This document shows positions 7,885-16,286 of a DNA stretch of 34,060 nucleotides, piece after piece; position 1 is the stretch's first letter, and every line of letters begins with the position of its first letter. Location: the NCBI RefSeq assembly GCF_014861395.1, contig NZ_RRYV01000024.1, positions 1-34,060 of the forward strand. Reading direction: 5' to 3'. The notes under the pieces are model-generated. The model searched no databases, was not told where the DNA came from, and saw only the letters and a program-made list of their open reading frames with translations. This stretch comes from Psychrobacter sp. FME13. GTDB taxonomy: Bacteria > Pseudomonadota > Gammaproteobacteria > Pseudomonadales > Moraxellaceae. A program made the translations under genes and the position numbers.

Positions 7885-9216
7885 ATGTCAAATAGCAAGC
7901 CGTCTAACAACACGCGCAATATTCCACACTACTCAGACAACGGGCAATATCCTGATAGCTATTATGCTGCCAGTCGCAATCCTAAACCAGATAGACCGAC
8001 GCTAGAAAATGACATTCATGTTGAGGTTTGCGTGGTGGGTGGTGGCTATAGTGGCTTATCAACGGCGCTGCATCTTATGGAAACAGATCACGAAGTGGTC
8101 GTACTTGAAGGTGCACAGATTGGTTGGGGTGCATCAGGTCGCAATGGCGGTCAGATTGTCAATGGCCTCAATGCCAGCTTGGAAAAAATCAAAAGCTCTT
8201 ATGGCCAACAAAACGCCGATTTTGTCGGTCAGCTTGTGACACGCGGTGGCAAAATCATTCGCAGACTGATCAAAGACTACGACATCAGCTGTGATCTGAA
8301 AGAAAAAAATATCTTTGCCGCCTTAAATAACGGGCAATTAAAAGATTTACAAAAAACGCATGCACTGTGGGAAAGCCATGGTATGCACGACCGTGAAATG
8401 CTAGACAAGTACGGCATGCAAGAACACATCAAATCAGATGCGTATGTGGGCGGGGTTATCGATCACTCAGGTGGACATTTTCATCCGCTAAACCTTGCGC
8501 TTGGTGAAGCGGCTGCCATTGAATCACGTGGTGGCACTATTTACGAAAACACCTTAGTCGTTGATGTTGAATATGCTGATGATCATATCAAAGTCATTAC
8601 TGAGTTTGGTACGGTCACTTGTAAACAAGCCGTCATGTGCGGTAATGCGTACTTAAACAAAGTCATTCCTCAGCTGACTGACCGAGTCATGCCAGTATCG
8701 ACTCAAATTATCGCCACCGAACCCTTGGGTGATTTGGCTGATCAATTGCTTCCTACTGATGTTTGTGTCGAAGATGTCCGCTATATCCTTGATTACTATC
8801 GTCTGTCAGCAGACAAGCGTATGTTATTTGGTGGTGGTACGGTATATGGTGGTCAAGACCCCTCTGACATCACCGCAAAAATCAGACCCAACATGAATAA
8901 GATTTTTCCAGAGCTGCGTGATGTAAAAATTGACTATGCATGGAGCGGTAACTTTGCATTGTCTTTTTCACGTGTGCCGCAGATGGGCAAGCTACATGAT
9001 CGAGTATATTTCGCTCATGGGTACAGTGGTCACGGTGTGACAGGGTCGCATCTGTTTGGACAGATACTGGCTGATGCCATCAATGGCAATACCAAGGAGT
9101 TTGATACATTTACGAAAATTCCTTGGATTCCCTTCCCTGGTGGTCGCGCACTACGAGTGCCCTACTCTATGATGGGATCATGGTGGTACGCACTAAAGGA
9201 CAAAACTGGCTTATAA
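7885..9216 (+). CDS. puuB: FAD-dependent gamma-glutamylputrescine oxidase
   Basis: 443 residues from the ATG at 7885, chosen because AGGA lies at 7873-7876 with an eight-base spacer; in-frame starts further upstream lie inside puuA. The N-terminal FAD-binding Rossmann motif VVGGGYSGLSTALHL begins near residue 50 and is followed by the acidic strand end VVVLE. GWGASGRNGGQIVNGLN is the second FAD contact region typical of DAO-fold oxidases of this family. Near the C-terminus YFAHGYSGHGVTGSHLFGQI is the usual closing FAD motif. A PuuB enzyme oxidises gamma-glutamylputrescine to the aldehyde, releasing ammonia and hydrogen peroxide. Length and context match E. coli PuuB. Confidence 0.87.
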   Translation: MSNSKPSNNTRNIPHYSDNGQYPDSYYAASRNPKPDRPTLENDIHVEVCVVGGGYSGLSTALHLMETDHEVVVLEGAQIGWGASGRNGGQIVNGLNASLEKIKSSYGQQNADFVGQLVTRGGKIIRRLIKDYDISCDLKEKNIFAALNNGQLKDLQKTHALWESHGMHDREMLDKYGMQEHIKSDAYVGGVIDHSGGHFHPLNLALGEAAAIESRGGTIYENTLVVDVEYADDHIKVITEFGTVTCKQAVMCGNAYLNKVIPQLTDRVMPVSTQIIATEPLGDLADQLLPTDVCVEDVRYILDYYRLSADKRMLFGGGTVYGGQDPSDITAKIRPNMNKIFPELRDVKIDYAWSGNFALSFSRVPQMGKLHDRVYFAHGYSGHGVTGSHLFGQILADAINGNTKEFDTFTKIPWIPFPGGRALRVPYSMMGSWWYALKDKTGL

Positions 9217-9223
9217 GTAACCT

Positions 9224-9271
9224 AATGGCTTCAATTTTCTGCTTGATACCAAGCAAAACTTTGAAGCCATT
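9224..9271 (+). other. Intercistronic stem-loop 1 between puuB and the antiporter gene
   Basis: AATGGCTTCAA (9224-9234) pairs with TTGAAGCCATT (9261-9271). Inside, TGCTTG (9240-9245) pairs with CAAGCA (9250-9255) around ATAC. The result is a long two-part hairpin eight bases after the puuB stop. No T-run follows, so it looks more like an RNA-stability or processing element than a terminator. Confidence 0.6.
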
Positions 9272-9296
9272 AATGCAACAGATTGTTATTACTAAC

Positions 9297-9328
9297 TCGA
9301 TAGGAAGCCCATTCGTACTTCCTATCGA
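9297..9328 (+). other. Intercistronic stem-loop 2 upstream of the antiporter gene
   Basis: TCGATAGGAAG (9297-9307) and CTTCCTATCGA (9318-9328) form a perfect 11-bp stem with a ten-base loop. No T-run follows. A TATAAT at 9364-9369, without a good -35 box, might give the antiporter gene its own start of transcription. Confidence 0.6.
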
Positions 9329-9389
9329 TCATCACCTTAAAACAGGATCTTTTCTATATAAGCTATAATGTCACACAAGGAACGTCACC

Positions 9390-10883
9390 ATGAACATGAA
9401 ACTGAATGATGCTGTTGAAGAACAGTATCATAACAAGCGAGTCTTTCTCACGGTCGTAGTGGGAATAGCTATCTATCTTGCCTTTGTCTGGTTATCATCC
9501 ACCCACGATCCATCGGAATCTTGGGGCATTCTCTCTTTACTACCCACTATGCTGGTACTCATCGTTGCTATCATTTCCAGACGTCCCTTTGAGTCTATGA
9601 TTGCAGGCTGCGTTGCTGGGCTTGTCATGCTAAACCCATTCGATTTAGTCTCCCCTTTCGCAGATAATATCTCAGCCGTACTCGGTAACGAAACCATTAT
9701 TTGGATCGTGCTCGTTTGTGGTCTCATGGGTGGTCTGATCCAGCTGCTAGAAATTAGTGGTTGTTTGAACGGTTTTAGCGAATGGCTCAAAAAAATCATC
9801 AAATCACGCCGCCAGTCTCTATTGGCTACTTTTGCATTAGGTGTTGTGGTCTTCATTGATGATTATCTAAACTGTTTGGCAGTGTCTACCTCAGTGAAAA
9901 AACTGACGGATACCTATGGTGTATCACGCGAAAAACTCGCTTATATTGTCGACTCTACCGCTGCACCTATGTGTGTGATCGTCCCTATCTCTACATGGGC
10001 GGTTTACTTTTCAGGATTGCTCGAAGAGAACGGTGTAGCCGCAGATGGTGGCGGTATCGGACTTTATATCAGCTCTATACCTTATATGGCGTATGCATGG
10101 TTTGCACTACTTATCGTATTTTTAGTGGCTTACGGTATCCTAGGCGACTGGGGGCCAATGAAACGTGCAGAAAAACGTGCTAAAGAAGGCAACCCTGTTC
10201 CAGAAGATTTCGTCGATGAGCAGTTGGTTTCAAATGTTAAAGCCAAACGCACGTTATCGTTCAAAGCCAATATTTTTAACTTTGCGTTCCCAATGATTTT
10301 ACTTATCGTCTCAACGATTTACTTTGAAGTGGATTTATTGAGAGGCGCACTGCTTACCTGTTTTGTGACCGTTGCGGTTTATTGGGCACAGGGTATTTTG
10401 AGTTTTGAGACCCAAGTAGAGTCAATCTTTACAGGCTTCAAGGTCATGTTGTACCCGCTATCGACAGTCATTGGTGGTTTCTTTTTGAAAGCCATTAACG
10501 ACGAGCTTGGCATGACGATGTATGTCATTGACGCTATCTCACCGCACATGACTGTCATTATCTTCCCTGCTGTTATTTTCGCTGTGATGGCTTTCTTAAC
10601 CTTTGCGACCGCATCAAGCTGGGGCCTATATGTCCTTGCCATGCCGATTGTATTCCCAGTAGCAGCTGCACTAGGGGTTAGCACGCCATTGGTCATCGGT
10701 GCTTTATTATCAGCATCATCATTTGGTAGCCATGCTTGTTTCTTTAGTGATTCATCATTATTAGCCGCACAAGGTGCTGGTTGTTCACCGATGCAACATG
10801 CCTTCACGCAGTTCCCTTATGCGTTGCTTGGTGCTGTGCTGTCGGTTGCTGCCTTCTTAGGACTTGGTTTTATGATGGCTTAA
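9390..10883 (+). CDS. NhaC-family Na+/H+ antiporter-like membrane protein
   Basis: 497 residues with about eleven or twelve hydrophobic segments spread over the full length, so an inner-membrane transporter. Conserved-looking segments of this family are FIDDYLNCLAVSTSVKKLTD near residue 155, PMCVIVPISTWAVYFSGLL near 195 and the C-terminal SASSFGSHACFFSDSSLLAA near 450. Family members exchange sodium for protons or, in some lineages, organic solutes. The gene has a good ribosome binding site (AAGGA, 9377-9381) and follows puuB in the same direction. It lies between the putrescine-oxidising genes and the agmatine genes, which suggests a link to amine uptake, product export or ion balance during amine use. 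This is inference; nothing in the sequence shows the substrate. I avoid a gene symbol. Confidence 0.75.
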   Translation: MNMKLNDAVEEQYHNKRVFLTVVVGIAIYLAFVWLSSTHDPSESWGILSLLPTMLVLIVAIISRRPFESMIAGCVAGLVMLNPFDLVSPFADNISAVLGNETIIWIVLVCGLMGGLIQLLEISGCLNGFSEWLKKIIKSRRQSLLATFALGVVVFIDDYLNCLAVSTSVKKLTDTYGVSREKLAYIVDSTAAPMCVIVPISTWAVYFSGLLEENGVAADGGGIGLYISSIPYMAYAWFALLIVFLVAYGILGDWGPMKRAEKRAKEGNPVPEDFVDEQLVSNVKAKRTLSFKANIFNFAFPMILLIVSTIYFEVDLLRGALLTCFVTVAVYWAQGILSFETQVESIFTGFKVMLYPLSTVIGGFFLKAINDELGMTMYVIDAISPHMTVIIFPAVIFAVMAFLTFATASSWGLYVLAMPIVFPVAAALGVSTPLVIGALLSASSFGSHACFFSDSSLLAAQGAGCSPMQHAFTQFPYALLGAVLSVAAFLGLGFMMA

Positions 10884-10963
10884 AGAGCTGTCAAAGACCC
10901 TGTATGCAAACGTCATATAATTTATCGTACGACAATTAGCAACAAGATAGGAGTAGCAATAAG

Positions 10964-10993
10964 ACGGCTTAAATATACGATTATTTAAGCCGT
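10964..10993. other. Stem-loop downstream of the antiporter gene
   Basis: ACGGCTTAAATA (10964-10975) pairs perfectly with TATTTAAGCCGT (10982-10993), a 12-bp stem with a six-base loop. There is no T-run on either strand, so it is at best a weak, factor-assisted terminator or an mRNA-end stabiliser before the aguB promoter. Confidence 0.5.
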
Positions 10994-11019
10994 TGCTATT
11001 TAGACCGTTGATATTTAGA
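10990..11019 (+). repeat. 15-bp tandem duplication
   Basis: CCGTTGCTATTTAGA (10990-11004) is followed directly by CCGTTGATATTTAGA (11005-11019), 14 of 15 identical. The first four bases are the end of the preceding stem-loop. A further CCGTT occurs at about 11034-11038. Function unknown. Confidence 0.6.
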
Positions 11020-11085
11020 TCACCAATACTTGAACCGTTACTATGATAAATTTTTGATTGTTACCTCTAGCGACATCAACTTTCA

Positions 11086-11112
11086 TTAACATAAACCTCA
11101 TCAATATATAAA
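11086..11112 (+). promoter_or_regulatory. Candidate aguB promoter with a puu-like repeat
   Basis: TTAACA at 11086-11091 could be a -35 box, with TATAAA (11107-11112) or the overlapping TAAATT as -10. The stretch at 11091-11109 matches the puuA promoter spacer (6360-6378) at 17 of 19 positions, sharing the core ATAAAC-TCATC-ATATAT. This suggests that one regulator controls both units. The exact promoter boxes are uncertain. Confidence 0.45.
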
Positions 11113-11133
11113 TTATAATCAAGGAGCTACACC

Positions 11134-12003
11134 ATGAGATCAGTTACTGTCGCCAGCACTCAAATCGCTTGCACTTGGGACAAACAAGAAAACATCGATA
11201 AAGCCAGCGCATTGGTCACTGAAGCTGCGAAAGCTGGTGCCAATGTTATCTTGCTACAAGAGTTATTTGAGACCCCTTATTTTTGCCAAGTACATGATTT
11301 TGAATACTTCAACTTGGCTACCGAAGTCGAGCACAACACAGCCATCAACCACTTCAAAGAATTGGCAAAGTCGCTTGACGTGGTACTGCCTATCAGTTTT
11401 TATGAAAAGTCAGGCAATGCGTTGTTTAATAGCGTGACTATTATTGATGCCGATGGCGAAATCCTAGGCACTTACCGTAAAACTCATATCCCAGATGGCA
11501 TCCCTTACGCCGAAAAATTCTACTTCACGCCTGGTGACACTGGGTTTAAAGTTTGGAACACCAAATACGGCAAAATCGGCGTTGGTATTTGCTGGGATCA
11601 ATGGTTTCCTGAATGCGCTCGCAGCATGGCACTTATGGGTGCAGAGTTACTGCTGTATCCAACGGCTATCGGTGATGAACCAACCCTAAACATCAACTCA
11701 ACGGGACATTGGCAACGCTGTATGCAAGGGCACTCTGCGGCTAACCTCGTACCTGTTATCGCCTCTAACCGTATTGGTGAAGAAACCATCAGCCAAAATG
11801 CTACTGACAGCACCATGCAGTTTTATGGCAGCTCGTTTATCACTGATGGGCGCGGCGAAATTATACAAGAAGCCTCAACCGATAAAAGCGAGTTTATCAT
11901 GGCTACGTTTGATCTCGATGTACTGGCAGAACAGCGTCGTCAATGGGGCGTGTTCCGTGACCGTCGTCCATCAATGTATGGCACATTATTGACCCACGGC
12001 TAG
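11134..12003 (+). CDS. aguB: N-carbamoylputrescine amidase
   Basis: 289 residues, the normal size. The nitrilase-superfamily catalytic triad is present: Glu43 in LLQELFETPYF, Lys116 in YRKTHIPDG and Cys153 in GICWDQWFPE. AguB hydrolyses N-carbamoylputrescine to putrescine, carbon dioxide and ammonia in the cytoplasm. The strong ribosome binding site AAGGAG precedes the ATG. The next gene, aguA, makes its substrate and begins 48 bases downstream, so the two are an operon. The WDQWFPE sequence after the cysteine is characteristic of carbamoylputrescine amidases rather than other nitrilases, so the call is firm. Confidence 0.93.
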   Translation: MRSVTVASTQIACTWDKQENIDKASALVTEAAKAGANVILLQELFETPYFCQVHDFEYFNLATEVEHNTAINHFKELAKSLDVVLPISFYEKSGNALFNSVTIIDADGEILGTYRKTHIPDGIPYAEKFYFTPGDTGFKVWNTKYGKIGVGICWDQWFPECARSMALMGAELLLYPTAIGDEPTLNINSTGHWQRCMQGHSAANLVPVIASNRIGEETISQNATDSTMQFYGSSFITDGRGEIIQEASTDKSEFIMATFDLDVLAEQRRQWGVFRDRRPSMYGTLLTHG

Positions 12004-12051
12004 GCTACTCCCCATATTTTTATAAGCGCTTGAGCGCGATAAGGTGATTTT

Positions 12052-13158
12052 ATGTCCACATTACTGACAGGTTCAACCCCTAAACAAGATGGCTTTTACA
12101 TGCCAGCAGAATTTGCACCTATACAAAAAGTCTGGATGGTATGGCCGTATCGAGAAGACAATTGGCGACAGAAAGCCGTCCCTGCGCAAGCTGCCTATGC
12201 AAACGTTGCTGCCGCCATCAGGCAGTTCAGTGATGTTGGTGTTTTGGTCAATGTTGATGATTTTGATGCGTGCCGTGCGCAACTGCCTGATAATATCGAT
12301 GTGATGACCATACCAAGCAATGATGCATGGGCGCGCGATACCGTGCCGACATTTTTGATCAATGATGCCGGCGACATACGTGCTTGCGACTGGACATTTA
12401 ACGCATGGGGCGGCGATTATGATGGTTTATACACGCCTTGGGATGATGATGACAAGCTCGCTGAGAGACTGTGCGAACAGTTAAATATTGATCGCTATCG
12501 TACCGACGGCTTTGTACTAGAAGGCGGTGCCTTTCATGTCGATGGCGAAGGTACTGTATTGACCACTCGTATGTGCTTGCTCAGTCCTGGGCGCAATCCA
12601 CACTTGAATGAAGCCCAAATTGAAGACATGCTGAAATCGCATCTAAATGCCGAAAAAGTACTGTGGGTCGATGATGGTATCGATCCCGATGAGACCACTG
12701 GTCACATTGATGATATTGCGTGTTTTGCCCGTCCTGGCGAAGTGGTGTGTCTATTTACAAATGATACTGAGCACCCATTCTATGAAGCCACTCAAAAAGC
12801 GTACAAACAGCTGTCAGAGATGACTGATGCCAAAGGTCGAAAACTAAAAGTACATAAACTGTGCTGTACCCAGCATTCTGTCACTTTACCTGCCAATGCT
12901 GACATCGTTCAGTCTGAAGATGCAAAGTCTCGTAATACGGACGATATTTGTATCGCTTCGTATGCGAACTTTCTCATTTGTAACGAAGGTGTCATCGTGC
13001 CGCAATATGATGACGTTAATGACCGTTTAGCGATTGAGCAGCTTGAAAAAATCTTTCCTCAGCATCAAGTAGTGGGAGTGCGAACAAAAGAGATTGTGTT
13101 TGGCGGCGGCAATATCCACTGTATTACTCAGCAGCAGCCAGCCACCAATACACAGTAA
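12052..13158 (+). CDS. aguA: Agmatine deiminase
   Basis: 368 residues. This is the guanidino-group-modifying fold with the nucleophile Cys357 in GGGNIHCITQQ, the same residue number as in known agmatine deiminases. NDAWARDTVPTFLI near residue 85 and EGGAFHVDGEGTVLTTRMCL near 160 are the substrate-binding signatures, and DETTGHIDDIACFARPGEV holds the catalytic histidine. It converts agmatine to N-carbamoylputrescine plus ammonia, feeding AguB upstream. The start has AAGGTGA as ribosome binding site. The gene order aguB-aguA and the short gap show co-transcription. Confidence 0.95.
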   Translation: MSTLLTGSTPKQDGFYMPAEFAPIQKVWMVWPYREDNWRQKAVPAQAAYANVAAAIRQFSDVGVLVNVDDFDACRAQLPDNIDVMTIPSNDAWARDTVPTFLINDAGDIRACDWTFNAWGGDYDGLYTPWDDDDKLAERLCEQLNIDRYRTDGFVLEGGAFHVDGEGTVLTTRMCLLSPGRNPHLNEAQIEDMLKSHLNAEKVLWVDDGIDPDETTGHIDDIACFARPGEVVCLFTNDTEHPFYEATQKAYKQLSEMTDAKGRKLKVHKLCCTQHSVTLPANADIVQSEDAKSRNTDDICIASYANFLICNEGVIVPQYDDVNDRLAIEQLEKIFPQHQVVGVRTKEIVFGGGNIHCITQQQPATNTQ

Positions 13159-13237
13159 CGAATATGTATTTTATACGTGGCTTTTAAGTACAAGCTGTTA
13201 AAGATAACCAAAATAAAATTAAGCAAAAGGATTTTTT

Positions 13238-14611
13238 ATGAGCGATTATCAAGTAAATAACCCGGCCACAGGCGAACTCGAAGCCACCTACCCTACGGCA
13301 ACGGAACAAGATATCCAACAAGTGATTGAGCAAGCGGACACAGCCTATCAGAGCTGGCGTCATGTTCCACTCAATGAACGCAGTGCGCTACTTCATAAGG
13401 TCGCTGATATCTATCTTGATCGTCAAGAAGATCTAGCACGTATCGTCGCCAATGAGATGGGGAAACCAGTCGCTCAAGCAAAAGGTGAGATTGGTCTAGT
13501 CGCGGATATCTATCGCTACTACGCAGATAACGCTGAGCAGCTATTAGCCCCTAATACCATCGACGTTGATACAGGAACAGCTTCTGTAGAAAAACGCCCT
13601 GTAGGCGCACTATTAGGCATCATGCCTTGGAACTATCCACACTATCAAGTAGCACGCTTCGTCGCCCCAAACGTTATGGCAGGCAACACCATTATCCTAA
13701 AGCATGCCCCGCAATGCCCTCAGACAGCTGAAATTATCGTCGACATCCTAAAAGACGCAGGTCTGCCTGACGGCGTGTATAACAATGTTTTTGCAACCAA
13801 CGAGCAATCAGCGACCATCATCAATGACACCCGCGTACAAGGTGTGTCATTAACAGGCTCTGAACGTGCAGGTCAAGCAGTTGCCAAAGAAGCTGGCGGC
13901 GCACTCAAAAAAGTCGTGTTAGAGCTTGGTGGTTCGGATGCCTTTATTGTGACCGCTGATGCAGATATCGAAAAAGCGGTACAAAGAGCAATCTCAGGTC
14001 GTTTTGGTAATGTTGGACAAGCCTGTAATGCGGCTAAACGCTTGATTATCGTCGATGACGTGTACGATCAATTCGTGCAAGCATTCACCGATAACGTACG
14101 TGCCATGACACTGGCAGACCCATTAGACGAGCAAACGTTTATAGGACCAATGTCTTCAAAAGCGGCAGCCGATGGCCTACAACAACAGCTGGATAGCGCC
14201 ATTCAAGCAGGTGCCACTGTGCTAGTAGAAGGTGGCATAGTCACAGACAAACCAGGTGCTTGGTTTGCACCAGCCGTACTGACGGATGTGACCGAGTCAA
14301 TGGATGTCTATCGTCAAGAACTGTTTGGCCCTGTCGCCGTCATCTATAAAGCTCGTGATATCGACCATGCCATCCAAATCGCTAACGATGTACCATTTGG
14401 TCTTGGGGCTTCTATCCAAACGCAAAACCCAGAGCTGGCCGCAGACATCGCTGAAAAACTAGAAGTAGGCATGGTAACCATCAATGCCCCATCCGGTAGT
14501 GAAGCCAATACGCCATTCGGTGGTGTTAAACGCTCAGGGTTCGGTCGCGAGCTGGGCACACTAGGTATCACTGAGTTTTTAAACTATAAACTGATTCGTA
14601 ATAAGTCTTAA
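13238..14611 (+). CDS. Aldehyde dehydrogenase, short succinate-semialdehyde dehydrogenase type (Sad/YneI-like)
   Basis: 457 residues, the short-length class like E. coli Sad (YneI). The general base is Glu229 in LELGGSDAF and the nucleophile Cys263 in NVGQACNAAKRL; the AAKR after the cysteine is typical of the Sad group. GIMPWNYPHYQ near residue 127 is part of the cofactor site. It may oxidise succinate semialdehyde, or supply the missing PuuC step (gamma-glutamyl-aminobutyraldehyde to gamma-glutamyl-GABA), since no separate puuC is present and a dedicated gabD lies further on. AAGGA precedes the ATG; the gene follows aguA by 79 bases and is closed by a strong terminator. The enzyme class is sure, the substrate is not. 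Confidence 0.85.
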   Translation: MSDYQVNNPATGELEATYPTATEQDIQQVIEQADTAYQSWRHVPLNERSALLHKVADIYLDRQEDLARIVANEMGKPVAQAKGEIGLVADIYRYYADNAEQLLAPNTIDVDTGTASVEKRPVGALLGIMPWNYPHYQVARFVAPNVMAGNTIILKHAPQCPQTAEIIVDILKDAGLPDGVYNNVFATNEQSATIINDTRVQGVSLTGSERAGQAVAKEAGGALKKVVLELGGSDAFIVTADADIEKAVQRAISGRFGNVGQACNAAKRLIIVDDVYDQFVQAFTDNVRAMTLADPLDEQTFIGPMSSKAAADGLQQQLDSAIQAGATVLVEGGIVTDKPGAWFAPAVLTDVTESMDVYRQELFGPVAVIYKARDIDHAIQIANDVPFGLGASIQTQNPELAADIAEKLEVGMVTINAPSGSEANTPFGGVKRSGFGRELGTLGITEFLNYKLIRNKS

Positions 14612-14654
14612 GAAAGACAAGCATTTAAAAGACAAGCACTTAACTGGATAAACT

Positions 14655-14687
14655 AAAAAAGCCTAACGCTTAATGTTAGGCTTTTTT
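14655..14687. terminator. Strong bidirectional Rho-independent terminator
   Basis: GCCTAAC (14661-14667) pairs with GTTAGGC (14675-14681), preceded by six A and followed by six T, so it works on both strands. It lies 43 bases after the aldehyde dehydrogenase stop codon and also downstream of the convergent permease gene. Confidence 0.92.
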
Positions 14688-14710
14688 ATGATCAGTGGAA
14701 TAGTTAAATA

Positions 14711-14814
14711 ATACCATTCACAAAAATTAGAGTAGCAAGGAAAAAGAGTGCAAGTACTACACATTGTAGGCTAAGCGATTTTGACACAGCGAATCCTATT
14801 CTTGTGAATGGTAT
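14711..14814 (+). repeat. Short inverted-repeat element, copy A
   Basis: 104 bases bounded by a perfect 13-bp inverted repeat: ATACCATTCACAA (14711-14723) and TTGTGAATGGTAT (14802-14814). The core CAAGGAAAAAGAGTGCAAGT (14736-14755) matches copy B at 18 of 20 positions. A mini-hairpin CTACA-CAT-TGTAG follows (14757-14769). The right end lies four bases from the permease stop codon. It carries no coding sequence, like a miniature inverted-repeat element or a structured 3'-untranslated region. Confidence 0.75.
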
Positions 14815-14818
14815 AAGC

Positions 14819-16261
14819 TTAGTTTTTTGGTGGGTTGTCTTTTAACCATAGCTGATTCACGATTTTTAATTCGCGCAATTCTTCTGCCATGATAGCCTCA
14901 CTTTTTCCGGGGTATTTAACAGTTGCATAGCCATATAGCGCCACACCTAATACCGTCCAACCTAAGAAAATCCACCATTCAATAGGCGTTAGTGCAGATG
15001 GCATACCTGGCATGTATAGCACCAAAAGACCAAAACTGAGTGCAATCGTAACCATACCCACTAATTTACCGGCAGGTATTTTGAACGGACGTACCATGTT
15101 AGGCTCACGGTAGCGTAGTACTAGGAATGAGATAGCGACACACGTATAAGCAATGACGATACCAAAACCACCTGCATCAACAATCCAAACCAACATTTTG
15201 CGACCAAATAATGGCGCCAGTGTGGCCAAACCACCAATCAATAAAATCGCATTAACAGGCGTATTGTATTTAGGATGTAATTTACCCAAGAACGCAGGCA
15301 GCATATGTGCTTTTGACATAGCAAATATTAGACGACTACCACCAATCAAGAACGCATTCCAGCTTGACAAAATACCCAAGACACCGCCAATAACTAAAAG
15401 AATACCAGCCCACTTACCATGCCACGCATTGGTCATTGCATCAGCAGTTGACAAGGTAGAGCTCTCTGCTTGTATCAGTGGCAATGTGGTTCCAACACTC
15501 CACGCGACTGCGATATACCAAAGCACAGCAATGGTAATTGAAACAATCAAAAACTTGCCAATATTAGGACGTGTTAAATCAATCTCTTCAGCGGCTTGTG
15601 GAATCACATCAAAACCGACAAACATAAAAGGTACCATAACGATAACGGCCATCACACCCGCAGCACCACCGATAAACGCTGGAGCTTGTACTACAGTCGC
15701 TGTCGCAGGGTTATATAATGCCGCGCCAATGAATAGTAATATGCCAACAAACAAAATCCCTAAAACTGCTGTTTTTTGGAACCATGCACTCACTTCCATA
15801 CCACGGACATTAAGCCAAGTCACAATAATTGAGCCGAGCATTCCGACACCGACCCAAGTGGCATAAACATCCCAACCTGCAATCGTCCAGAGATACCCCT
15901 GATTATAATTGGGAATAAAGTACTCTACCACCGTTGGTAAAGCCACTGCCTCGAATGCCACGACTGAGAAATAGCCGAATAAAATACTCCATGAGCAAAT
16001 AAAAGAAACCGTAATACCCAGTGCACGATGAGTATACGTATGCTCACCACCAGTGATAGGCATTGATGAAGCCAGTTCAGCATAAGTAATACCAATCAGT
16101 ATCACTGCCAAACCGCCTAGTAAAAACGCTAACATTGCCCCCCATGTCCCAGCTGATAAAATCCAGCCACCTGCCAATACAACCCAGCCCCAACCGACCA
16201 TGGCGCCAAATGCTAAGGCAATGATATCAAACATTCCCAACGATTTTTTTAGTCCAGACAT
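14819..16261 (-). CDS. APC-family amino acid/polyamine permease
   Basis: 480 residues with about twelve membrane helices. The N-terminal FDIIALAFGAMVGWGWVVLAG is the substrate- and backbone-binding first helix of the APC fold. YAELASSMPITGGEHTYTHRAL is the conserved loop after helix 2, and GFDVIPQAAEEID near residue 220 is a typical helix 6 region. It is an inner-membrane importer or exchanger. The place next to gabT, gabD and the polyamine genes suggests GABA, putrescine or a related amine as substrate, as for PuuP, but the sequence does not decide this. AGAAGGA precedes the ATG. The leader upstream is rich in hairpins (16287-16377). The 3' end abuts repeat copy A. Confidence 0.82.
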   Translation of the reverse strand: MSGLKKSLGMFDIIALAFGAMVGWGWVVLAGGWILSAGTWGAMLAFLLGGLAVILIGITYAELASSMPITGGEHTYTHRALGITVSFICSWSILFGYFSVVAFEAVALPTVVEYFIPNYNQGYLWTIAGWDVYATWVGVGMLGSIIVTWLNVRGMEVSAWFQKTAVLGILFVGILLFIGAALYNPATATVVQAPAFIGGAAGVMAVIVMVPFMFVGFDVIPQAAEEIDLTRPNIGKFLIVSITIAVLWYIAVAWSVGTTLPLIQAESSTLSTADAMTNAWHGKWAGILLVIGGVLGILSSWNAFLIGGSRLIFAMSKAHMLPAFLGKLHPKYNTPVNAILLIGGLATLAPLFGRKMLVWIVDAGGFGIVIAYTCVAISFLVLRYREPNMVRPFKIPAGKLVGMVTIALSFGLLVLYMPGMPSALTPIEWWIFLGWTVLGVALYGYATVKYPGKSEAIMAEELRELKIVNQLWLKDNPPKN

Positions 16262-16286
16262 AACCTATTCCTTCTCTATGTGTCAC

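Noticed and set aside
9473-9856. 127-codon frame antisense to the NhaC-like gene, with another at 10379-10807
   Set aside because: Both are shadows of the transporter coding strand without ribosome binding sites or recognisable domains.
15153-15866. 237-codon open frame opposite the permease gene
   Set aside because: It is the antisense shadow of a clear membrane transporter and its product has the Pro/Thr/Ala-rich composition typical of such shadows.
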